Assembly (NCBI GenBank): GCA_964625145.1 | Contig: CAZVAQ010000083.1 | Coordinates: forward strand, 1 to 15,555 | Reading direction: 5' to 3' | DNA length: 15,555 nucleotides | Origin: CAYTRP01 sp964625145 | Lineage (GTDB): Bacteria > Sumerlaeota > Sumerlaeia > SLMS01 > JAHLLQ01 | Shown here: positions 1 to 6,293 of the stretch, piece by piece | Position numbering within the stretch: position 1 is the first letter of the stretch | How the letters are laid out: every line of letters starts with the position of its first letter | Made by a program: the position numbers and the translations under genes | Notes under the pieces: model-generated | Told to the model about the DNA's origin: nothing | Seen by the model: the letters and a program-made list of their open reading frames with translations, nothing else | The model's database searches: none

Positions 1-263
1 GGGCTCTGCCCAATCCATGTCTTGTGGATGTTTGTCGCGGTCAGCGCGCATTCGGCCTTCATCAGGGCGGGAAACCCGCAACCTACCGGCCCGCGGTAAT
101 CGAAGTGCTTGATGACCTCCACGGCGGTGTCGGCAACGGCTGCCGGTTCAGCCCCTTCGGGTGTCTTGAGGCGAACACGATCGGTGACCAAGCGTCCGGT
201 TTCCGTGTCCACGACAGCCGCCTTGATGCCACTGCCGCCAATGTCCAATCCGATGAAGTCCAT
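1..263 (-). CDS. ppgK: Polyphosphate glucokinase (ROK family), N-terminal part; runs off the left edge
   Basis: Only the first 87 codons are present; the gene continues beyond base 1. The product begins MDFIGLDIGGSGIKAAVVD, the phosphate-binding DxGGSGIK motif of the ROK sugar kinases (residues 7-14). The following TGRLVTDRVRLKTP and, near residues 58-86, a GP(V)GCGFP and TNIHKTWIGQ pattern match strictly polyphosphate-type glucokinases, which phosphorylate glucose to glucose-6-phosphate using polyphosphate and sometimes ATP. The DxGGSGIK form separates it from most NagC/ScrK-type ROK proteins. The start ATG at 263-261 has an AGG about 9 bases upstream. A strong terminator separates it from the upstream lipoprotein gene, so it probably has its own promoter; two small dyads lie in its leader. 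Catalytic Asp and zinc-site residues lie outside the window and could not be checked. Confidence 0.85.
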   Translation of the reverse strand, partial: MDFIGLDIGGSGIKAAVVDTETGRLVTDRVRLKTPEGAEPAAVADTAVEVIKHFDYRGPVGCGFPALMKAECALTATNIHKTWIGQS

Positions 264-282
264 GGTCAATTACCTGGTGGAA

Positions 283-298
283 ACGGGAACTCTCCCGT
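283..298 (-). promoter_or_regulatory. Perfect 6-bp hairpin in the ppgK leader
   Basis: ACGGGA and TCCCGT are perfectly complementary around a four-base loop (289-292). The hairpin lies just upstream of the probable ppgK ribosome binding site. It is not followed by a run of T on the minus strand, so it is not an intrinsic terminator. It could affect translation or mRNA stability, or be chance. Confidence 0.25.
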
Positions 299-307
299 CG
301 TTGATGA

Positions 308-325
308 GTGTATTCGGAACTACAC
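308..325. promoter_or_regulatory. Candidate operator: GTGTA-N8-TACAC dyad upstream of ppgK
   Basis: GTGTA (308-312) and TACAC (321-325) form perfect 5-bp half-sites with centres 13 bp apart. They lie between the terminator of the upstream operon and the ppgK start, where its promoter must be. On the minus strand TACACT overlaps one half-site and matches a -10 box at 4 of 6 positions, but I see no good -35 hexamer. GT(N)TA/TA(N)AC half-sites are typical of some GntR-type regulators. The assignment to a regulator is inference. Confidence 0.25.
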
Positions 326-329
326 AATA

Positions 330-358
330 AAATCCCCTCGCTGGGGGCGAGGGGATTT
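330..358 (-). terminator. Intrinsic terminator after the caspase-fold lipoprotein gene
   Basis: An 11-bp perfect stem, AAATCCCCTCG at 330-340 against CGAGGGGATTT at 348-358, encloses a 7-base G-rich loop. Read on the minus strand the stem is followed by TATTG after the run of T at the stem foot, a short but usable U-tract. It lies 46 bases after the stop codon at 404 and before the ppgK start at 263, so it closes the kinase-lipoprotein unit. Confidence 0.8.
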
Positions 359-403
359 ATTCAGCGAATTGCGTCCAACATGCCGTCTGTGAACTGCCCG
401 CGA

Positions 404-2170
404 TCAGCGGAACTCTGCCATCGTGATATTGGCGTCGTAACGGCCGCGAATGTCGGGGCTGGCCAAACCGTTGGATGCCATGCGCGCGGCATTGCCCAAT
501 GCATCGAGGAATGCCTCCAAGGTCAGCGTGTCCCGGCCGGCAGGGCGCTGCCGCAGGGTTTGTCCAAACACACGCCCCAGCGTGAATTCGCCCTGCGACT
601 TGTGGGCTGCGGCGGGAGTAGAGTTGTTCAGTACGACAGCCCAGCGCGCCGGAACGCCTTGCAACGCCGTCGCCAGGCTGCCGCCGCTCCCGGTGGCCAG
701 ATCGAGATCAAGGACGATCAGCACTTCCTCGGTTCCGAGGGAGGTTCGCAGTAGGTCGATGAACTGCGACAGAGGCATCGCCGTGGAACCCGTGCCGATG
801 GTGATGTTACCGGCGTCTCCCGTGGCGGCGACGTATATCAGGGCTAGATCGCCCGACAGCGCGCGCGAGCCATATCGCGACACTGCGTCGGTGATGTCCG
901 CCGCCGAAGCCGTCGTGGAGGCCACGCGCGTGATGTCCGTGAACTGCCCAACAATCGGGTCGCGAAGGGCAACTTCCAGGCTGCCAACCGTGGCGACCGC
1001 CTCATTGGAGCCCACACCAATCAGCAGGCCATAGCGGCGCTCGGGACGCAGTGCCTGGGGCAAACGGCGAATCGCGATGGAAGCGCGGGTCGTATTGTCG
1101 ATATGGTCGGTCAGGACCGCTTCCACCTGATTGTTGCCAAGTGCCAACTGCACGGGCAGATCGCGTGCGGGAATGGAAGTTGGGGCCGAGCCGACACTCG
1201 ACAGGGTTGCAGCATCGATTCCGGTGTTCAGCGACTGGCCGTTGAGCGTCATCTGGATGGACTTCAGGGCGTTCGGGATTGTTGCCGTCCAGCGAATCGC
1301 CGTGTTCTCTCCCCGCACCGAGGATCCATCCGCAGGGGAGATGAACGTGATCACTGGCGAAGCGCCGCGCTCGATGGTCTGCTGGCGCAGGGCTTGCGCG
1401 GCAAGGTACTCCCGGCCGGAATTGCGAATGGCTGCCCATTCGGCGTCGGTCTTGGAGGCGTGCTGCTGCGCGATGGCCTTGTTGAGTTGGTTGGTGATCT
1501 CCGGCATCTTGGCGCGGAAGTCCTTCAGCGCGCTCGGCTTGGTGTGATAGATGGTGTACACTTGGCCGTTGGTGACGTACTGCGCCTTCGCGGCCTGGCC
1601 GATCGGCTCGTTGCGATAGGCATCGACTAACTGCAGGTCGACGTCCACATCCCAGCGGCGGACCTCCTTGGGGAAACCCAGCATCCACACCAGGTCGTTG
1701 GCAAAGAGCCCCAAGGGCAGAATCAGTGAGTAGTAGCGCCAGTAACCCTTGGCGGTGACCTTGTTCATGGTGCCATCGATGCGCAGGTCATAGTCATCGC
1801 CCGGCCGCATGTTTGCCAGTTCGGCAGGGGAGAGATAGCGAACGCTCTCGAAGGAACCCGACTTCTCCAGGTCTTCCGCCACGATCCTCGCGAGCATGGA
1901 AGCAAAGGGTTCCTTGCCGCCGGAGAATTGCTCCTCGTAGCGGCTGTACTCGAAGTTCTTGTACCATGACAGCGGCTTCACGTTGGCGCGCGTGGGACTG
2001 ACACGCACGAACGGGCGGCTATCCTGAAAATCCGTGACCACCACCCGCATGGGGATAGTCTTCAATTCTGCTGGCTTGGTTCTCAGCGCATAGCGTCCCG
2101 CGCCTCCACAGCCAGAGACGACCAGCAGAATCAGGCACAGAAACGCGAAACCCAAGCTCTTGGCGTTCAT
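404..2170 (-). CDS. Large lipoprotein: CsgG/LpoB-like N-terminal region, Ig-like domain, caspase-fold domain lacking catalytic residues
   Basis: The 588-residue product starts at ATG 2170-2168, which has GGGAG 8 bases upstream; an in-frame TTG at 2239 and ATG at 2233 would add 23 or 21 residues before the signal peptide and have poorly placed ribosome sites. The signal peptide ends in a VSGC lipobox (Cys21), so an anchored envelope lipoprotein is predicted. Residues 40-250 (IPMRVVVTDFQDSRP, then a helix and YDLRIDGTM) resemble the alpha/beta domain of CsgG/LpoB or ABC-transport auxiliary lipoproteins, a weak assignment. Residues 272-370 look like an Ig-like beta domain (VITFISPADGSSV). Residues 379-570 resemble a peptidase C14 caspase-like fold (YGLLIGVG, GDLALIYVAATGD, EEVLIVLDLDLATG). 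At the usual GHG and DACHSG positions there are Thr450 and Asp490, so no protease activity is expected. The gene lies 65 bases after the kinase gene and is probably co-transcribed with it. Confidence 0.8.
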   Translation of the reverse strand: MNAKSLGFAFLCLILLVVSGCGGAGRYALRTKPAELKTIPMRVVVTDFQDSRPFVRVSPTRANVKPLSWYKNFEYSRYEEQFSGGKEPFASMLARIVAEDLEKSGSFESVRYLSPAELANMRPGDDYDLRIDGTMNKVTAKGYWRYYSLILPLGLFANDLVWMLGFPKEVRRWDVDVDLQLVDAYRNEPIGQAAKAQYVTNGQVYTIYHTKPSALKDFRAKMPEITNQLNKAIAQQHASKTDAEWAAIRNSGREYLAAQALRQQTIERGASPVITFISPADGSSVRGENTAIRWTATIPNALKSIQMTLNGQSLNTGIDAATLSSVGSAPTSIPARDLPVQLALGNNQVEAVLTDHIDNTTRASIAIRRLPQALRPERRYGLLIGVGSNEAVATVGSLEVALRDPIVGQFTDITRVASTTASAADITDAVSRYGSRALSGDLALIYVAATGDAGNITIGTGSTAMPLSQFIDLLRTSLGTEEVLIVLDLDLATGSGGSLATALQGVPARWAVVLNNSTPAAAHKSQGEFTLGRVFGQTLRQRPAGRDTLTLEAFLDALGNAARMASNGLASPDIRGRYDANITMAEFR

Positions 2171-2235
2171 GCTCAGTGCTCCCAAAGGGATTGTAATGCC
2201 CAATCGATTACCATGCAAACGGGACCAGTTCATCC

Positions 2236-4617
2236 TCAAGGCGTCAAGGCCAGTCGGAATCCATAGAATGGCTCCGCCTTGTCGGGTTGGTCACGCTGAC
2301 GCCGCGAGGTGGTAAGGTCGTCAGGCCGTTCGAGGTAGTTTCCGCCACGTAGGACCTTGCGCGGCGTAACGCCCGATGGCTCGGCCGGCCCGGTCGGATT
2401 TGTGCGCAGGACACCCGGACTGTAAGCAGTGTCCAGGAACCAATCGGAGACCCATTCCGCCACGTTGCCTGCCATGTTGTACGCACCAACGGGGCTGCGG
2501 AACGCGGAGAAGGAATCAACCCGAACGGGCCCATTGCTGTTGTAGATGGCCTTGGTCGCATCGGGCTCGCTGTTGCCCCATGGATAAAGGCTTCGCTCCG
2601 TGCCAGCCGCCGCACGCTCCCACTCGGCCTCCGTTGGCAGACGGAAGTTCTTGCCCGTCGTGTCGGCCAACCATTCGGCATAGGCCTGCGCCGCGTGCCA
2701 GGACACGCCATTGGCCGCGTGAAACTCCATGCCCTGCTTCGGAGCATAACGGTCCTCATCCTGAAGCAACTCCACGGTGGTATCAGCCGTGGGCTGGAAC
2801 AGCAGTGGCGCGCGATCCTTGTTCGCGTTCAGGAAAGTCGCGAACTCCAAGGCAGACACTTCAAACTGCCCAATCTGGTACTCGTTGAGCATCACCAAAT
2901 GCGAGGGCCTCTGGTCCATCGAGGCATCGTCACGCCCCATGGTGAAACGCCCATCGCGGACGGTGAGCATCGGTGGATTGCGCGTGACCTTGGCGGCGAT
3001 GTTGTCCGCCAGTGAATAGATCTCAGCATGGCGCGATTCGGGCGCCTCGGACAGCAGCCGAATCGTTGAAGCCCAAATCCCCACCAAGACACTGCTCTCG
3101 TCCGTCCCGGTGTACTGCGTCCGGAACCGGGCAAGCCGGTCACCCACTGTGTCCGGCGTGGGGGAGGGCGTTGGAGAAGGCGTGGGGATCGGAGACGGTG
3201 TGGGAGTGACCGCCGCAGTTGCCGTGGGGACTGGTGTCGCCTGTCCACCGGGAGTCGGAGTAGCTACCGGCGTGGGGACGACAGTGACCAGATCATCGCC
3301 CGGTGGTTCCTCCTCACCCTTGCCACCTCCACGCATCACCACCATGACCAGCAACAATCCCACGACAAGTGCGAGCACGGCTGCTCCGCCAAGTAGAACA
3401 GGAAGCGATAGCATCCCGGAGCTGGGAGCGGCTGGTGTTACCTCGGCAGCGCCCCCCGTGGGAGTCGCACCAGTCGGGGGTATGGCCGCTCCGGGAGTGG
3501 TCGGAGTCGCTCCACCACGTCCGGCGCTCGTGCGCGATTCGTGCAGGGCGGGCATGGGCGCGGTCATTCCCGCTTCCATGGCGCGCTGCCCGATGGCTGT
3601 CTGGGGGAGAGTCCCCTTTGTCTGGACTTCTTCAATGGCGCGGCTGGATTGGTCGCCACTGCTGGGTGTCTTTGCCGATCCGATGATCGGGATTGTGGCA
3701 TCACCCGGCAGGCCCGCAAACGCCCAAACTTCCGACATGGGCTTGTTGGCCACGGGACTCAAGGCCGCGGCGATCATGGCACCCAGTTCCGATCCATGCT
3801 GCGGGCGCTTCGAGGGGTCCTTCTCCAGGCAGCGCTGGATCACGGCGTCCAGCTCTTCGGGCAGTTGCGGATTGGCGCTGCGAACGGATGGCGGCATCTC
3901 GTTCAAGTGCGAGACGGCAACCGTCAGGCCGGAACCTTGGAAGACGGTGTTCTTGGTGAAGACGTAATAGATCACACAGCCGAACGAGTAGATGTCACTG
4001 AGGTGCGAGACGCCGCTGCCGCGAATCTGCTCGGGCGACATGTAGCTCGGCGTGCCCAACGCCTGTCCGGTCTGGGTCAATTGACCATCGCTGACTTCGG
4101 TGTACTGTCCCGTCGGATCAATGTGCGCGATGCCAAAGTCCATCACCTTCACGCGCCATCTGCCGCGTGGAAGGCGGGCCACCATGATGTTGTGGGGCTT
4201 GATGTCGCGGTGGACAATTCCCGCCTCGTGAGCGTGGGCCATCCCCTCGCAGGCCATCTCCAGGATCATGGCCATGTCGCCGACCGTCAGATCCGGCTGC
4301 GGATTGGAGATGAATTCCTTCAGGTCCTGTCCTTCCACGAACTCCATGGCGATGAACGCCATGTCGCCTTCATGGTAGTACTCATAGACCTGCACGATGT
4401 TGTCATGGGTGAGCTTGGCCACCGTGCGCGCTTCGCGGGAAAAACGCGCCATGATCTCCGGCGAGTTCAGGACCGCCTGGCTGGGCACCTTGAGCGCCAC
4501 GTCGCGCCCCAGATCCACCTGCCGGGCCCGGAAGACCTTCCCCATGCCCCCGGTCCCAAGGACCTTCTTGATCTCGTATTTGCCAGCAACGATGTCGCCA
4601 ACGTCAAAATCCTGCAT
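2236..4617 (-). CDS. Transmembrane Ser/Thr protein kinase with C-terminal FGE/SUMF1-like domain
   Basis: The 793-residue product has an N-terminal Hanks-type kinase (about 14-285) with glycine loop GTGGMGKV (21-28), ATP-binding Lys43, HRDIKPHN (136-143), DFG (160-162) and GTPSYMSPEQ (189-197), so all catalytic residues are present. A Pro/Thr/Ala-rich stretch leads to one membrane helix (about 404-428), followed by a Pro/Thr linker (447-490) and an FGE-sulfatase domain (about 550-793: DGRFTMG, RLPTEAEWERAA, YPWGN, YNMAGNVAEWVSDW, KVLRGGN, GFRLAL). Topology implies a cytoplasmic kinase and an outer FGE-like sensor. In active formylglycine-generating enzymes RGGSxxC is followed by a second Cys five residues later; here these are Glu763 and Leu768, so the domain is probably a binding module. 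AAGGG lies 9 bases before the ATG. The family resembles Pkn1-type kinases. Substrates are unknown; the adjacent lipoprotein is a plausible partner by position only. Confidence 0.93.
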   Translation of the reverse strand: MQDFDVGDIVAGKYEIKKVLGTGGMGKVFRARQVDLGRDVALKVPSQAVLNSPEIMARFSREARTVAKLTHDNIVQVYEYYHEGDMAFIAMEFVEGQDLKEFISNPQPDLTVGDMAMILEMACEGMAHAHEAGIVHRDIKPHNIMVARLPRGRWRVKVMDFGIAHIDPTGQYTEVSDGQLTQTGQALGTPSYMSPEQIRGSGVSHLSDIYSFGCVIYYVFTKNTVFQGSGLTVAVSHLNEMPPSVRSANPQLPEELDAVIQRCLEKDPSKRPQHGSELGAMIAAALSPVANKPMSEVWAFAGLPGDATIPIIGSAKTPSSGDQSSRAIEEVQTKGTLPQTAIGQRAMEAGMTAPMPALHESRTSAGRGGATPTTPGAAIPPTGATPTGGAAEVTPAAPSSGMLSLPVLLGGAAVLALVVGLLLVMVVMRGGGKGEEEPPGDDLVTVVPTPVATPTPGGQATPVPTATAAVTPTPSPIPTPSPTPSPTPDTVGDRLARFRTQYTGTDESSVLVGIWASTIRLLSEAPESRHAEIYSLADNIAAKVTRNPPMLTVRDGRFTMGRDDASMDQRPSHLVMLNEYQIGQFEVSALEFATFLNANKDRAPLLFQPTADTTVELLQDEDRYAPKQGMEFHAANGVSWHAAQAYAEWLADTTGKNFRLPTEAEWERAAAGTERSLYPWGNSEPDATKAIYNSNGPVRVDSFSAFRSPVGAYNMAGNVAEWVSDWFLDTAYSPGVLRTNPTGPAEPSGVTPRKVLRGGNYLERPDDLTTSRRQRDQPDKAEPFYGFRLALTP
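3148..3279 (-). repeat. Low-complexity tract coding the Pro-Thr linker of the kinase
   Basis: These bases encode kinase residues 447-490, an irregular run of PTP, SPTP and ATP units just outside the membrane helix. The DNA is a near-repeat of CC-A/T-rich codons rather than an exact tandem repeat. Such linkers typically act as extended, wall-spanning or periplasm-spanning spacers. The complementary strand reads as Val-Gly-rich open frames that are not genes. Confidence 0.7.
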
Positions 4618-4643
4618 GGATCCATGCCCTTATGGTGGAAAGC

Positions 4644-4663
4644 ACGACGATACAAGTCGCCGT
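4644..4663. promoter_or_regulatory. Imperfect dyad upstream of the kinase gene
   Basis: ACGACGA (4644-4650) and TCGCCGT (4657-4663) are inverted copies with one mismatch, separated by 6 bases, and begin 26 bases upstream of the kinase start codon. In RNA the mismatch becomes a G-U pair, giving a 7-bp stem. It may be an operator or a leader hairpin; chance is also possible. I see no convincing -35/-10 pair in the 144-base gap 4618-4761. Confidence 0.2.
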
Positions 4664-4761
4664 AAAGAAGTGCCCTTCTCGTCACAGACGCGAGAGGAAA
4701 ATCGAGCCCATTTCACAACTTTCGTCCGGAATCGACATTCGGTCTCCCGGCAGGGGAGCGG

Positions 4762-5256
4762 TCACTCCTCCTCCGGACCCTCCGAGTCATCTCGGGGAAA
4801 TGCAAAGTCCATCGTGCAAAACTCCAGCAAGGCCCCCTGGGCTGGGGTTAGTTCGGCCTCCTTGATGGGCCCCTCCCCCCCTTTGGTCGCGTACTCGATG
4901 ACCTTTTCCCCGCATGCGATTTCCGTCACCGCACCCTTTCTCAGGAGAAATAGGTACAGGGCGTCGCCATCGGAACCGGTGGTTTCGAAGACCCAATAGG
5001 CCGCATGCCCAATCCGGCCACGATCCCGAAAGAAAACAGGAGGATCGGGAGCCTTGGACTTCAGGCCGAACAACCCGCGGGCATAGCTGATCAACTCATC
5101 CAGAAAGACCCCCGGATCGACATCGGCGTCCTCCTCCTCCAGAGGGTCAAACACCGGGTCCAAACCCACCACCTTCTCGATCAACTCATCGCACCAAGTA
5201 TTTGGCAACTCGTCCGTGTCGATGGTCTTGCCGCCGGTTGCAGCCAGTATTGCCAT
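4762..5256 (-). CDS. Acidic hypothetical protein, 164 residues
   Basis: I do not recognise this family. The start ATG at 5256-5254 has a perfect GGAGG seven bases upstream, which decides it over a longer in-frame reading that would overlap the recombinase gene. The product begins MAILAATGGKTIDTDELPNTW. It is strongly acidic, with an EEEDADVDP segment near residues 40-50 and a DDSEGPEEE tail. Residues about 72-130 alternate hydrophobic and polar residues (HAAYWVFETT, ALYLFLLRKGAVTEI), suggesting a compact beta-rich domain. No signal peptide or membrane helix is visible, so it is probably cytoplasmic. It lies 52 bases after the XerC/D-type gene and is probably the last gene of that unit. Confidence 0.75.
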   Translation of the reverse strand: MAILAATGGKTIDTDELPNTWCDELIEKVVGLDPVFDPLEEEDADVDPGVFLDELISYARGLFGLKSKAPDPPVFFRDRGRIGHAAYWVFETTGSDGDALYLFLLRKGAVTEIACGEKVIEYATKGGEGPIKEAELTPAQGALLEFCTMDFAFPRDDSEGPEEE

Positions 5257-5308
5257 GGGTGATCCTCCAAAGGATGACTGCACAGTGTCGGGCGAAAGGG
5301 GGTCGGGA

Positions 5309-6193
5309 TCAACCGTCAATACCGTCAACCGCACGACGAAGCCTTTCGACCGTCGTGTGAGTGTAGATGCTGGTGGTGGCCAGTTGCGAATGCCCCAGCA
5401 ATTCCTTGATTTCCACCAGGTCGGCGCCCCGGTGGAGCAACTGGGTGGCAAACGTGTGGCGCAGCTTGTGGGGAGTGATTCGCTGGCTGATTCCTGCGGC
5501 CAGCACTCCCTGCTTCACCACATAGCCAACCTGCCGCGAGGTCATGCGGGAACCATCCGTCCGCGGGAATAGGGGAGAGGCGGGCCCCTGATCGCCTCCG
5601 CCCTCCAACCAGATCCCCAGCGTGCCGGCGAGCATCGTGTGCACCGGGATCAGCCGCTCCTTGGCTCCCTTTCCCATGACCCGGATCGTGCCGGCGGCGA
5701 GGTTGAGATCTCCGTGGTTGAGCCCGACCAACTCCGAGAGGCGAAGGCCTGTATAGAGGAACGTGACCAGAATCGTATGGTTGCGGAGGCCCTCCCAATC
5801 CGAGCGGTCCGGCACTGTAAGCAGGCGGCGAATCTCGTCCTCCGAGAGGAAGACTGGCAGCCTCTTTTCCAGTCGAGGATTTCGCAGCCCGGCCGCCGGA
5901 TTGGTCTTCACATGGCCGTGCTTCTCCAGCCAGGCGCCAAAGAGGCGGAGGCTACTCATGATGCGGGCGATGCTCCGCGGCTTGTAGCCCTGATCGTCCC
6001 GCAAGTGCGCGAGAAAGTCTTTGAGATCCAGAGGTGTAAGCTTTGCGACGGCAATTGTCTGCGTGAAGTCACGGGACAGGTACTTCCAGAGAGCCTCCAG
6101 GTCCTGACGGTAGGCCGTATTGGAATGTTCCGCCAGCCCGCGAGCTTGGGCGTGATGGGCGAGGAATTGGTCGATGGCCTTGGGCAGATCCAT
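5309..6193 (-). CDS. xerC: Site-specific tyrosine recombinase, XerC/XerD type
   Basis: The 294-residue product has the usual length and both domains of Xer recombinases, which resolve chromosome dimers at dif. The N-terminal core-binding domain spans about 1-95 (EHSNTAYRQDLEALWKYL). The catalytic domain has all six residues: Arg151 (TGLRLSEL), Lys175 (GKGAKER), His242 and Arg245 (PHKLRHTFAT), His268 (LLGHSQ) and the nucleophile Tyr277 (SIYTHT). I cannot separate XerC from XerD by eye, and no integrase-like features or mobile-element genes are near, so a housekeeping role is most likely. The ATG at 6193-6191 has no good Shine-Dalgarno sequence and sits at the foot of an inverted repeat. The gene follows the cysteine desulfurase gene by 100 bases and precedes the acidic orphan. 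Confidence 0.93.
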   Translation of the reverse strand: MDLPKAIDQFLAHHAQARGLAEHSNTAYRQDLEALWKYLSRDFTQTIAVAKLTPLDLKDFLAHLRDDQGYKPRSIARIMSSLRLFGAWLEKHGHVKTNPAAGLRNPRLEKRLPVFLSEDEIRRLLTVPDRSDWEGLRNHTILVTFLYTGLRLSELVGLNHGDLNLAAGTIRVMGKGAKERLIPVHTMLAGTLGIWLEGGGDQGPASPLFPRTDGSRMTSRQVGYVVKQGVLAAGISQRITPHKLRHTFATQLLHRGADLVEIKELLGHSQLATTSIYTHTTVERLRRAVDGIDG

Positions 6194-6221
6194 GCCGGGA
6201 TTGCCGCTGCAGGCCCCGGCA
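6193..6221 (-). promoter_or_regulatory. Inverted repeat overlapping the xerC start
   Basis: TGCCGGG (6193-6199) and CCCGGCA (6215-6221) are a perfect 7-bp inverted repeat with a 15-base loop. In the mRNA it would place the base of a GC-rich stem against the start codon, where no clear Shine-Dalgarno sequence is visible. This could limit initiation. The neighbouring bases 6240-6270 are unusually AT-rich for this window and might hold a promoter, but no hexamer pair is convincing. Confidence 0.3.
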
Positions 6222-6293
6222 CACCGTCAAGGGCTTTGCGCCAATTTTGCAAATAATCACAATTTAGCGAAGTTGGAACAGGGGCAGCCCGGC

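Noticed and set aside
3110..3967. A 285-codon plus-strand open frame rich in Val, Gly and Pro opposite the kinase gene
   Set aside because: It is the complement of the Pro/Thr linker and kinase coding region. Its low complexity follows from CC-rich codons on the other strand, and it has no ribosome site or known motif.
3541..4665. A 374-codon plus-strand open frame opposite the kinase domain
   Set aside because: It lies over the highly conserved kinase motifs of the minus strand, and its His/Asp/Leu-rich product looks like a reverse-complement shadow.
4726..4758. Two adjacent small hairpins after the acidic orphan gene (CCGGAAT/ATTCGG with a bulge, and CTCCC/GGGAG)
   Set aside because: Neither is followed by a run of T on the minus strand and the stems are short, so I do not call a terminator.
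5309..6193. The tyrosine recombinase as the integrase of a mobile element
   Set aside because: Its length and motifs fit housekeeping Xer proteins, and there are no att repeats, tRNA gene, phage genes or change in composition around it.
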